A stretch of 8,903 nt of DNA from DYHD01 sp037445375 (GTDB lineage: Bacteria > Nitrospirota > Thermodesulfovibrionia > Thermodesulfovibrionales > Dissulfurispiraceae). Positions 1-7,417 of this stretch are shown here, one piece after another. The position numbers and the translations under genes are program-made. Each line of letters begins with the position of its first letter. Positions within the stretch are counted from its first letter, which is position 1. The notes beneath the pieces are model-generated. The model was not told where the DNA came from. It did no database searches and saw only the letters and a program-made list of their open reading frames with translations. Location of the stretch: NCBI GenBank assembly GCA_037445375.1, contig JBBIKS010000080.1, positions 1 through 8,903 of the forward strand. The letters run 5' to 3'.

Positions 1-52
1 ACAGGACATTTCTATTTTGGTAAAAACAGGACATTTCTAAATTGGCTTGACA
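1..52. mobile_element. Terminal repeats of an insertion sequence (IS21-like character), outer end of an element lying to the left
   Basis: A 14-base direct repeat, ACAGGACATTTCTA, occurs at 1-14 and again at 26-39, a 25-base period, with similar TTTTGG/AATTGG tails. The stretch ends in TTGACA at 47-52. Read on the minus strand it begins TGTCAAGCC and aligns without gaps to the minus-strand partner at the far right of the window: 18 of 25 positions agree by hand alignment with 8819-8843. Paired repeats near a TG...CA end are a known feature of IS21-family elements; the family assignment is inference because no transposase gene is in the window. The insertion sequence would extend left of base 1, with host DNA starting near 53. 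Confidence 0.5.
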
Positions 53-69
53 TTCTGCCGTTAATATCC

Positions 70-97
70 TTGAATTTTTAAATATTTTCAATATAGA
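70..97 (+). promoter_or_regulatory. Possible promoter of ppdK
   Basis: TTGAAT at 70-75 and TATAGA at 92-97 are separated by 16 bases in a very AT-rich stretch, giving a plausible sigma-70-type promoter and a leader of about 50 bases before the ppdK ATG at 158. A perfect -35-like TTGACA lies at 47-52 inside the IS end, but no good -10 is found 16-18 bases after it. Sequence match only; AT-rich DNA produces such matches by chance. Confidence 0.3.
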
Positions 98-157
98 CTA
101 TATCATTGTAACCGTGAAAAATATATAAACATTACAAATCATAATTTGGAGGGGCTG

Positions 158-2875
158 ATGGCTAAGGTTGTTAAGAATGCTAAAAAGGCTTTAAAAAAAG
201 AGAAAGCAGTCTCGGCAATAAAGAAGAAGTATGTTTATTTTTTTGGTGATGGTAAGGCTGAAGGAACAGGTTCTATGAAAGACCTTTTGGGCGGAAAGGG
301 AGCCGGTCTTGCTGAGATGACAAATCTTGGTATGCCCGTGCCTGCCGGCTTCACTATAACAACAGAAGCATGCAATGAGTATTTTAAAAATAATAAGGAA
401 TACCCCTATGGAATGTGGCAGCAGGTTTTGGATAATATTAAAAAAGTCGAAAAGGTAATGGGAATGAAGTTCGGCGACCCTGTAGCACCCCTTCTTGTGT
501 CAGTTCGCTCAGGAGCAAAATTCTCCATGCCCGGCATGATGGATACAGTCTTGAATCTTGGGCTAAATCAGGCAACTATTGAAGGGATCTTAAAAAAGAC
601 CAACAATGAGAGATTTGTATATGATGCATATAGAAGATTCATAACGATGTTTGGGAACATCGTTATGAATATAGAACGCAATAAATTTGAGAATGTCCTT
701 GACGAGATCAAAGAGAAAAAAGGCATTCAGCATGATACTGAATTGAGTGTTTCGGACTTGAAGAAGGTTGTGAAGGAGTTCAAAAAGATATATAAAGAAG
801 AGACAATATCAGATTTTCCATCTGACCCTTATGAACAACTAAGACTTACTATAAATGCTGTTTTTGGTTCTTGGTTCGGCGACAGGGCATATACCTACAG
901 GCGGTTAAGCGGAATACCGGATGACTTAGGGACTGCCTGCTCGGTCCAGTCTATGGTGTTTGGCAATATGGGTGACAATTCAGGCACAGGGGTAGGTTTT
1001 ACGAGGGATCCATCGAGTGGCAAAAAAGAGTTTTTTGCGGAGTGCCTAATCAATGCTCAGGGAGAGGATGTCGTTGCAGGCATAAGAACCCCAATACACA
1101 TCAAGGAACTAAAGAAGGCGATGCCGAAGGCGTATAAGGAACTTGAGAGGATTTATACTAAGCTCGAGAAGCATTACAGAGATATGTTAGATATTGAGTT
1201 CACCATCCAGGAAGGCAATCTATATATGCTCCAGACAAGGGTTGGCAAACGGACTGCGGCTGCTGCTGTAAAGATTGCGGTAGATATGGTTCAAGAAAAA
1301 CTGATAGACAGGGAAACTGCAATTATGAGGATAGATCCAGAACAGATAAAACAGCTTCTACACCCTATGATAGATCCTAAGGCGAATGTTAATGTTGTTG
1401 CAAAAGGACTTCCAGCCTCGCCGGGTGCTGCCTCTGGTAAGGTTGTGTTTACCGCCCAAGATGCTGAGAAAGCTGCTGCAAATAATGAGAAGGTAATACT
1501 TGTAAGAACAGAGACATCCCCGGAAGATGTTGGCGGAATGGCGGCTGCGCAAGGAATTCTGACCGCAAGGGGCGGTATGACCTCTCATGCAGCGGTAGTA
1601 GGGAGAGGAATGGGCAAGTGCTGTGTTGTGGGATGCGGTATGATTAACATCTATGAAAAAGAAAAATATTTTGTCATTGACGGCAAAATAACCGTTAAGG
1701 AAGGCGATTTTATTACACTTAACGGCTCCTCAGGTGAAGTCATCCTCGGCGATGCTCCTTTGGTGTTGCTAAAACTGACAAATGATTTTCATAAATTATT
1801 GAAGTGGGCTGATGAGATAAGGAAGTTAGGCGTTAGAGCCAATGCTGATACACCTAAGGATGCAAGGGTAGCAAGAGAATTTGGTGCTGAAGGAATTGGG
1901 CTTTGCAGGACAGAACATATGTTTTTTGATATCAATCGGATAAAAGTAGTCAGGGAGATGATACTTTCTGATAACAAGGTGGGCAGGGAAAGGGCTCTTG
2001 CAAGGATACTTCCTATGCAGAAAAATGATTTCTTAGAGATATTTAAAGTAATGAAGGGACTGCCTGTAACCATAAGGCTGCTGGATCCCCCTCTTCACGA
2101 ATTTCTCCCACATACCGATGAAGAACTCCTTGAGCTGTCTTCTGAAATGGGGGTCTCAATTGAAAGACTCAGGGCAAAAAACAAGGAACTACATGAATTC
2201 AATCCTATGTTAGGACACAGGGGCTGCCGATTAGGAATTACATATCCAGAGATTTATGAGATGCAGGCAAAGGCAATAATGGAAGCCGCATGTGAACTTT
2301 CGCTTAAAAAGGTCAAAGTCATTCCAGAGATAATGATTCCCTTAGTCGGGCACGTAAATGAACTAAAGCTTATGAGAGAACTTGTTGTTAAAGTTGCGGA
2401 AGAAGTAAAGGCAAAATATAAGGCAAAGGTTGAATACTCGGTCGGAACCATGATTGAGCTTCCTCGAGCAGCCATAACATCTGATGAAATTGCTCCATAT
2501 GCAGATTTTTATTCCTTTGGAACAAACGACTTAACTCAGACAGTCTATGGACTCTCAAGGGATGATGCAGGGAGATTTCTGCCATTTTATATAAGTCAGC
2601 ATCTGCTTGAAGAAGACCCATTTGTATCTATAGATCGCTCCGGCGTAGGAGCTTTTATGGAGATAGCTATCGAAAAAGGCAGAAAAGTCAAAAAAAATCT
2701 GAAAATCGGGATATGCGGAGAACACGGCGGCGACCCTTCATCCATAGAATTCTGCGATTCAACGGGTCTTGATTATGTTAGCTGTTCACCTTACAGAGTG
2801 CCTGTGGCGCGTCTTGCAGCAGCCCAGTCGGTCCTCAAGCAGGAGGGGTTGAAGCTGTCCAAGTCAACCCTTTAA
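158..2875 (+). CDS. ppdK: Pyruvate, phosphate dikinase
   Basis: This enzyme interconverts pyruvate + ATP + Pi and PEP + AMP + PPi in the cytoplasm, serving gluconeogenesis or PPi-linked glycolysis. The 905-residue product has the family's full length and order. The N-terminal ATP-grasp domain shows GGKGAGL at residues 45-51, RSGAKFSMPGMMDT at 117-130 and a GFTRDPSSG segment. The swivelling phosphohistidine domain has GGMTSHAAVVGRG with catalytic His477 and Thr475. The C-terminal TIM barrel that binds PEP/pyruvate starts near 555, with Arg560 in RANADTP, then GTNDLTQTVYGLSRDD and the catalytic Cys853 in GICGEHGGDP. The ATG at 158 is chosen because GGAGGGG lies at 148-154; a TTG at 146 would put the ribosome site inside the gene. 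Unusual is a lysine- and alanine-rich extension of about 22 residues before the usual KYVYFFG start. The gene stands alone, 224 bases before the cytochrome gene. Confidence 0.97.
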   Translation: MAKVVKNAKKALKKEKAVSAIKKKYVYFFGDGKAEGTGSMKDLLGGKGAGLAEMTNLGMPVPAGFTITTEACNEYFKNNKEYPYGMWQQVLDNIKKVEKVMGMKFGDPVAPLLVSVRSGAKFSMPGMMDTVLNLGLNQATIEGILKKTNNERFVYDAYRRFITMFGNIVMNIERNKFENVLDEIKEKKGIQHDTELSVSDLKKVVKEFKKIYKEETISDFPSDPYEQLRLTINAVFGSWFGDRAYTYRRLSGIPDDLGTACSVQSMVFGNMGDNSGTGVGFTRDPSSGKKEFFAECLINAQGEDVVAGIRTPIHIKELKKAMPKAYKELERIYTKLEKHYRDMLDIEFTIQEGNLYMLQTRVGKRTAAAAVKIAVDMVQEKLIDRETAIMRIDPEQIKQLLHPMIDPKANVNVVAKGLPASPGAASGKVVFTAQDAEKAAANNEKVILVRTETSPEDVGGMAAAQGILTARGGMTSHAAVVGRGMGKCCVVGCGMINIYEKEKYFVIDGKITVKEGDFITLNGSSGEVILGDAPLVLLKLTNDFHKLLKWADEIRKLGVRANADTPKDARVAREFGAEGIGLCRTEHMFFDINRIKVVREMILSDNKVGRERALARILPMQKNDFLEIFKVMKGLPVTIRLLDPPLHEFLPHTDEELLELSSEMGVSIERLRAKNKELHEFNPMLGHRGCRLGITYPEIYEMQAKAIMEAACELSLKKVKVIPEIMIPLVGHVNELKLMRELVVKVAEEVKAKYKAKVEYSVGTMIELPRAAITSDEIAPYADFYSFGTNDLTQTVYGLSRDDAGRFLPFYISQHLLEEDPFVSIDRSGVGAFMEIAIEKGRKVKKNLKIGICGEHGGDPSSIEFCDSTGLDYVSCSPYRVPVARLAAAQSVLKQEGLKLSKSTL

Positions 2876-3000
2876 GAGAATTAACAGCAAACCTCTGTTT
2901 TACTTGCAGTGATGACAGGTGTTAATGATGTTATGCATAGAAGCTTTTGTAAGGTATTGATGGATAAGTGGTTATTTATATTCTTTTTTTTAACTTTATT

Positions 3001-3017
3001 TAGTATATTATATACTA
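3001..3017. promoter_or_regulatory. Perfect palindrome, operator- or promoter-like, upstream of the cytochrome gene
   Basis: TAGTATA and TATACTA form a perfect 7-base inverted repeat around a TTA centre, about 83 bases before the cytochrome ATG. TATACT within it resembles a -10 element, though no strong -35 is visible upstream. It could be an operator overlapping the promoter of the cytochrome gene. It lies in very AT-rich DNA, so chance cannot be ruled out. Confidence 0.3.
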
Positions 3018-3099
3018 TGAAGAGGTGATGAAAGCATAACTTTCAGTTCATATCTATATATTTTTTTGGAATTAAATTTTATTGAAAGGAGGTGATTTT

Positions 3100-4404
3100 A
3101 TGAAGATATTTAAGATTCTGTTGATTCTGCTCTTTATCATCGTGCCTCTGACCTTATTTGCAAAAAGTCAGGAAAAGCCTAAAAAGGCTAAGACTATAGC
3201 AGAGCTTATTAAGATGTATGACTCAAGTTCATGCAAGGACTGTCATGGGGAGATCTATGATGAGTGGCAGAAATCACTCCATGCGAGGTCAATCTTTGGA
3301 CCGGAACATGTAGGCAGAACAGCCGCAACTTTTAAAACCACTATTGAGCTTGGATTAAAAGAATGGCAGGCATCAGGCGTGAAAAAGCCTCAGGATGTCA
3401 AAGTTAAACATCTTCTAATATGCACTAAATGCCATTTGCCCCAGCTCGAAGAAGCGGAAGATAGTGTTGCTCAGGAAATTGTTCGAAACATTTATGCCTT
3501 TGCCCACGACGGTGACGAAAAGTCAGCAGAAATACTCCAACAATTAAATATCAACTGCCTTGTCTGTCATAACAGAAATGCCATTACTCACAAATGGTCT
3601 GAAGGCTATCCCCAAAAAGGCGTGGTTTATGGCACAAAGGATGGTGAACATCCTGATTCTTCATACAAGACAATGAAGAAGAGCTCTATCATGAAGGAGT
3701 CCATCCTTTGCGGGCAGTGTCATGGTCTGGGCCCTCAATTTGAGCATGATAATCCTACTCAATGTGCAACCCTTTATGGCAGCTACCTCTGGTCATATGT
3801 TGCTGAAGGCGGCACAAAGACCTGTCAGCAGTGCCACATGCATGATTCAAAGTTAGGGCACAATATGCAGAGTTATAGAGCTCCCGAGCTCTATAAGCAG
3901 GCTGTTGATATGAAGGTTGATGCTTATGCCTATCTGTGGAGGGATGTTGTTACTCCGACGCCTGCTGCATTTGTAAAAGTCGAATTGACTAACAATACCG
4001 GGCATGTAATACCAGACGGCTGACCAACTCCAAACAGGCTGGTACTGTATGTATCGGCGAAGACTTCAGACGGTAAAGAGATCTATAAGACTGAGAAGAT
4101 TTATATGCCCATACCTCAGCAGTTTGGTCGTGGAGACAAGATGGGCAGAGGACCCTACGAAAAAAGCGGCTTGATCCGTGAGACAAGCCTCCATCCAAAT
4201 AAGACCAAGACAGAAAAATTCGATATCCCGCTGTATATTGAAGAACAAAAAGATGGCAAACTCGTAAGAAATCCTATTGCTCATGACTTTACGATTGACG
4301 TAGAGTTATGGTATTTGCCCTACGGTAAAAAAGACGATCCGGAAAATTCGATAATGTGGAAAAAATTTACTAAGGAAATCAGCCTCGCAAAAGGCGGCAA
4401 GTAG
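3100..4404 (+). CDS. Exported pentaheme cytochrome c with an in-frame TGA, probable selenocysteine at residue 308
   Basis: The product is 434 residues if TGA at 4021-4023 is read as an amino acid, or 307 if it terminates. Residues 1-21 form a signal peptide (MKIFK, hydrophobic core, likely cleavage after LFA), so the protein acts outside the cytoplasmic membrane. Five CxxCH heme sites are present: CKDCH 45-49, CTKCH 108-112, CLVCH 153-157, CGQCH 204-208 and CQQCH 242-246. The first site, followed by EIYDEWQKSLHA, resembles the cytochrome c554-type multiheme fold. After the TGA the frame continues 126 codons through a probable beta-rich domain to TAG, just before a terminator. The ATG at 3100 follows an 11-base anti-16S match, AAAGGAGGTGA at 3085-3095; the upstream TTG at 3082 precedes that site and is rejected. 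The only cysteine outside heme motifs is Cys222. From memory, selenocysteine multiheme cytochromes have been annotated in Geobacter. The substrate is unknown. A nonsense-mutated pseudogene is the main alternative. Confidence 0.85.
4021..4051 (+). promoter_or_regulatory. Recoded UGA followed by a SECIS-like hairpin
   Basis: After TGA at 4021-4023, CAAACAG (4031-4037) pairs with CTGTATG (4045-4051): six pairs with one central A-A mismatch. The 7-base apical loop is GCTGGTA. Bacterial SECIS elements bound by SelB lie inside the coding region just after UGA and carry a G near the start of the apical loop; the fdhF loop also contains GGU. Here 14 bases separate UGA from the loop, slightly closer than the 17 in E. 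coli fdhF. The hairpin is modest in strength and was found by hand, so this is a candidate. Confidence 0.5.
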
Positions 4405-4412
4405 TAACTCCA

Positions 4413-4447
4413 AAGGGTTGCAGCCTTTAAGGTGCAGCCCTTCTTTT
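4413..4447 (+). terminator. Rho-independent terminator between convergent cytochrome and rsmA genes
   Basis: AAGGGTTGCA (4413-4422) pairs with TGCAGCCCTT (4433-4442) over ten positions with one G-U pair. An inner CCT/AGG pairing shortens the loop, and the tract CTTTT follows. It starts nine bases after the cytochrome TAG. It also contains the rsmA stop codon (TAA at 4429-4427 on the minus strand). The T-tract is better for rightward transcripts; leftward transcripts from rsmA may also end here, though only three Ts follow the stem on that strand. Confidence 0.75.
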
Positions 4448-5212
4448 ATCATATATTGTTTCACAAATTCTTCCAAAATCTTCCATGCTTAAGGTTTCCG
4501 CCCTGCTATTTGTTTTAATGCCAATATTTGTTAGAATTTCTTTTATATCCGCATCAACTGTTTTCAAAGCATTTAAGATGGTCTTTCTCCTCTGGGAAAA
4601 GCCAGCCCTTATTAATCTAAAAAAGATCTTCTCATCTGATACCATAATTCTTGGTTTCTTTAGTATTTGCAGATGAATAACAGCAGAATCAACCTTGGGA
4701 ACAGGCCTGAATGCACCGGCAGGTATAATAAACTTAATCTCAGCGTCAGCATAATATTGAACAGACAGTGATAATACGCCGTAATCCTTTTTGCCAGGCT
4801 TTGCAGTAATCCTTTCCGCAACTTCCTTTTGTAATGTCAGGGTTATAGATTGCAGATTTTTTCTTGCCTCCATCAGCCTGAACATTATTGGGGTAGTTAT
4901 ATAATAGGGAATATTGGCGACAACCTTGAAATGCTTAAGTTCCTCAAAAGGATATTTCAGAGCATCGCAATTGACTGCTTCTATATTACCGCGTAGTCTG
5001 GTATTTTCAGATAAGATATCAAAAAGTTCTGTGTCAAATTCTATCGCAATAACCCTTTTTGATATATCTGAGAGCAATAGAGTGAGGCTGCCATGTCCTG
5101 CCCCTATCTCAACGACGGTATCTTCAGAATTGATATTTGCTGCCTCTACAATTCTCCTTAGTATAGAAGGTTCAAAAAGAAAGTTTTGACCAAGATATTT
5201 TTTTGCTCTCAA
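4427..5212 (-). CDS. rsmA: 16S rRNA (adenine1518/1519-N6)-dimethyltransferase RsmA (KsgA)
   Basis: The enzyme uses S-adenosylmethionine to dimethylate two adjacent adenines in the 3'-terminal helix of 16S rRNA, a late step in 30S subunit maturation in the cytoplasm. The 261-residue product has the family's usual length. KKYLGQNFL at 4-12 matches the conserved N-terminus. The SAM-binding motif I is EIGAGHGSLT at 35-44, with acidic Glu58 and Asp83 in the expected places, and NIPYY at 100-104 is the catalytic N-(I/L)-P-(Y/F) motif. The helical C-terminal domain includes FRLIRAGFSQRRKTILNAL. The start is TTG at 5212, the only suitable codon before KKYLGQNFL, with AAAGAGGT five bases upstream. The gene lies 196 bases downstream of argS on the same strand, with a palindromic repeat between them, and may be read from the argS transcript. 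Its stop codon lies inside the shared terminator. Confidence 0.96.
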   Translation of the reverse strand: MRAKKYLGQNFLFEPSILRRIVEAANINSEDTVVEIGAGHGSLTLLLSDISKRVIAIEFDTELFDILSENTRLRGNIEAVNCDALKYPFEELKHFKVVANIPYYITTPIMFRLMEARKNLQSITLTLQKEVAERITAKPGKKDYGVLSLSVQYYADAEIKFIIPAGAFRPVPKVDSAVIHLQILKKPRIMVSDEKIFFRLIRAGFSQRRKTILNALKTVDADIKEILTNIGIKTNSRAETLSMEDFGRICETIYDKRRAAP

Positions 5213-5294
5213 GATTAACCTCTTTGCCTAACAAGGCGGGATGTTCCATATATTTAACTTGAATTGAGCGGTTTTACATCTTAAATACTTATTA

Positions 5295-5383
5295 CGTTTG
5301 TCATTCCGAACACCTAAAAGGTGTGAGGAGTTTTTTATGCAAAACTTTAAGATTCCTCGCTAACGCTCAGAATGACAAAAACG
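5295..5383. repeat. Palindromic intergenic repeat (cruciform-forming small element)
   Basis: TTTGTCATTC at 5297-5306 and GAATGACAAA at 5370-5379 are perfect 10-base inverted ends, with CG outside on both flanks. Inside are a hairpin ACACCT-AAA-AGGTGT (5310-5324) and a second pairing of GAGGA (5325-5329) with TCCTC (5354-5358). The layout of inverted ends enclosing nested stems matches non-coding dispersed palindromic repeats of about 80 bases. It lies between argS and rsmA and could affect transcript stability or termination. No second copy is present in this window. Confidence 0.65.
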
Positions 5384-5408
5384 CTTGAAGATGCTCAAAA
5401 TACAAGCA

Positions 5409-7025
5409 TTACATTTTCTCTGGAGCCTTAACACCGAGTATTTTAAGTCCATGCCTGAGAACAACCCTCACAGCTTCGCAGAGTGCAAGCCTTGCTTTGG
5501 TTAATTCCATGTCATCAGATATGACTCTGTATTTTTGATAATTAGTATGGAACATGCTTGCCAATTCTTGCAGATAAAAGGTAATGCGGTGTGGTTCACG
5601 GGCAAGCACTGCATTTCTGAATATCATTGAATAAGTGAGCACTTTTTTTATGAGCCTTATCTCGTCTTCATTTAAAAATGAGATATTAAATTCTGACCAA
5701 TTCTGAGTCTCTGAAGAATTATCACGTGTGTAAAATTTCTCAAAGATGCTGTTTATCCTTGCATGGGCGTATTGAACATAATAGACAGGGTTTTCGTGGG
5801 ATTCCTTTTTTGCAGTTTCAATATCCACTTCCAGATGACTGTCATGCCTTCTTGTGAGAAATAAGAACTTTGTAGTATCAGCGCCTATCTCATTCATAAC
5901 CTCTCTCAGAGTGATAAACTCACCAGCCCTTTTTGACATCTGCACGGGAGAGCCTGCCCTTAAAAGACTAACCATCTGAACAAGCAGTATCCTGATCTTG
6001 TCCTTTGAATGGCCAAAAGCCTGAATAACCGCTTGAATCCTTGGTATATATCCATGATGGTCTGCTCCCCAGATATCTATAATTTCGTCGTACCCCTTCT
6101 CTGCCTTTTTTCTGTGATAGGCTATATCAGATGCAAAATAGGTATATTCACTGTCCTTTTTAATTATGACCCTGTCTTTATCATCCCCAAACAAGGTTGA
6201 CCTGAACCAATCAGCTCCGTCTTCCTGATATATATACTGACGTTCCCTGAGGTCATCTATGGATTGAGAAACTTCATTGTTATCGTATAACTCTTTTTCA
6301 CTCTGCCATGTATCAAAGGTTATCCCAAAATCGGCAAGGTCATGCTTAATCTCCTTCAGCATTCGTTTATAAGAAAAATCAGTAATATGACTTTCGTTAT
6401 CGCCTGATTCAAAAAACTCTTTTGCGAGTTCATTTATATAATCCCCTTTATAGCCATCTTCAGGCAATGAATAATCCTCTCCTCTCAGTTGCTTATATCT
6501 TGCAAGCACTGAAAGCCCCAGCAAATGTACCTGCCTGCCTGCATCATTGATATAGTATTCCCTTTCGACAGAGTAGCCGGCAGACTCAAGCAGATTTGCC
6601 AGGGCTGAACCTACCGCAGCTCCACGTCCATGACCCAGATGCAGAGGTCCTGTCGGGTTAGCGCTTACAAATTCGATCTGAACCCTTTTGCCCTTTCCTA
6701 TGTCTTCAGAAATATAACTTTCTCTCTCACAGATAAGCCGTCTAAGTTCTGCTGCTAAGAAATTCCTTGTGAATGTAAAGTTGATATAACCTGGACCAGC
6801 AATTTCTATCTTCTCAAATATATCTGCTTTATTTATCCTGCTGACAATTTCTTCTGCTATTACCCTTGGGGCTTTTCTCAGTGATTTTGCAAGCTTCATT
6901 GCAACTGGGGTTGCAAAATCTCCAAAATTACCCTCCGCTGGAATCTCAATCTCTAAATTTCTGCCTTCGGAATCAATTGGCACAAAGCCTGTTTTATATA
7001 AAATTTCTCTGAGTATTCTCTCCAT
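5409..7025 (-). CDS. argS: Arginyl-tRNA synthetase
   Basis: This class I synthetase attaches arginine to tRNA-Arg using ATP in the cytoplasm. The product is 538 residues, on the short side of the family (E. coli about 577). The N-terminal Add1 tRNA-recognition domain includes EGNFGDFATPVAMKLAK. The catalytic core carries SANPTGPLHLGHGRGA at 121-136, containing the HIGH motif (HLGH 129-132), the WGADHHGYIPR segment near 319-329, and QMSKR at 362-366 in the KMSKS position. The C-terminal anticodon-binding helical domain ends in LKILGVKAPEKM, a typical hydrophobic end with terminal methionine. ATG at 7025 is preferred, placing the start four bases after the upstream stop; a TTG at 7037 would overlap the upstream gene by eight bases and lacks a ribosome site. 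The spacing implies co-transcription and probably translational coupling with the RAM-domain gene. Confidence 0.97.
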   Translation of the reverse strand: MERILREILYKTGFVPIDSEGRNLEIEIPAEGNFGDFATPVAMKLAKSLRKAPRVIAEEIVSRINKADIFEKIEIAGPGYINFTFTRNFLAAELRRLICERESYISEDIGKGKRVQIEFVSANPTGPLHLGHGRGAAVGSALANLLESAGYSVEREYYINDAGRQVHLLGLSVLARYKQLRGEDYSLPEDGYKGDYINELAKEFFESGDNESHITDFSYKRMLKEIKHDLADFGITFDTWQSEKELYDNNEVSQSIDDLRERQYIYQEDGADWFRSTLFGDDKDRVIIKKDSEYTYFASDIAYHRKKAEKGYDEIIDIWGADHHGYIPRIQAVIQAFGHSKDKIRILLVQMVSLLRAGSPVQMSKRAGEFITLREVMNEIGADTTKFLFLTRRHDSHLEVDIETAKKESHENPVYYVQYAHARINSIFEKFYTRDNSSETQNWSEFNISFLNEDEIRLIKKVLTYSMIFRNAVLAREPHRITFYLQELASMFHTNYQKYRVISDDMELTKARLALCEAVRVVLRHGLKILGVKAPEKM

Positions 7026-7029
7026 ATCT

Positions 7030-7260
7030 CTATTCAATAGCTACAAAGGTTTCAGTGCGTGTTAAGCCCTTAATCTTTCTTACTTTTTTCAATATTTTAT
7101 CAAATATTTCGGTAGTATCTCTCGCTTCTATAACTACTGCCACATCGTAGTGTCCTGTAATCACATCTGCCTGTATTACTCCCTTGATATTCCTGCATGA
7201 ATCCCTGACCGCTATCTCTTTGCCCGGCAGAACATTCCCAAGTAGATAAACCCTTGCCAT
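7030..7260 (-). CDS. Stand-alone Lrp/AsnC-type ligand-binding (RAM) domain protein
   Basis: The 76-residue product has no DNA-binding helix-turn-helix. It consists of the small alpha/beta effector domain found at the C-terminus of Lrp/AsnC regulators, where it binds amino acids and assembles oligomers. Support comes from the strand-helix-strand pattern, GVIQADVITGHYDVAVVIEA at 27-46 with the characteristic G-x-Y-D at 36-39, and the closing strand TRTETFVAIE. The ATG at 7260 follows a strong AAGGAGGT with a four-base spacer. It sits directly before argS with four bases between genes, so an effect on argS or sensing of an amino acid is possible, but that is inference. Stand-alone proteins of this type are common and mostly uncharacterised; the ligand is unknown. 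Confidence 0.85.
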   Translation of the reverse strand: MARVYLLGNVLPGKEIAVRDSCRNIKGVIQADVITGHYDVAVVIEARDTTEIFDKILKKVRKIKGLTRTETFVAIE

Positions 7261-7417
7261 ATAGACCTCCTTCTTTTATAAGTATTCGTAGCGTAAAACT
7301 TTTAAAACAAAAATGCTTGTAAATCTTTTGCAGATTTATATTTTTCAATCGCATCTATGAGTTTTTTAAAATATAAAACATTTAACCTGCCAAGTTGCCT
7401 ATTTTTGCAGTGAACCT

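Noticed and set aside
1358..2621. Minus-strand frames of 73-94 codons inside ppdK
   Set aside because: They are antisense shadows of a well-conserved gene, with no recognisable protein.
2883..2901. Terminator after ppdK (AACAG/CTGTT then TTTT)
   Set aside because: The stem has only five pairs with two G-C pairs; too weak to report as a feature.
3021..3039. Three-codon leader peptide (ATG AAA GCA TAA at 3028) with AGAGGTG in front
   Set aside because: The ribosome-site-like bases abut the ATG directly and the peptide is too short to carry a visible signal; likely chance.
3990..4110. Frameshift in the cytochrome gene
   Set aside because: Both sides of the TGA are in the same reading frame, so no insertion or deletion is needed.
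4021..4404. Separate downstream gene starting at an ATG at 4105
   Set aside because: It is in the same frame as the cytochrome, lacks a ribosome site, and the open frame extends back to the TGA. It is the C-terminal part of the cytochrome.
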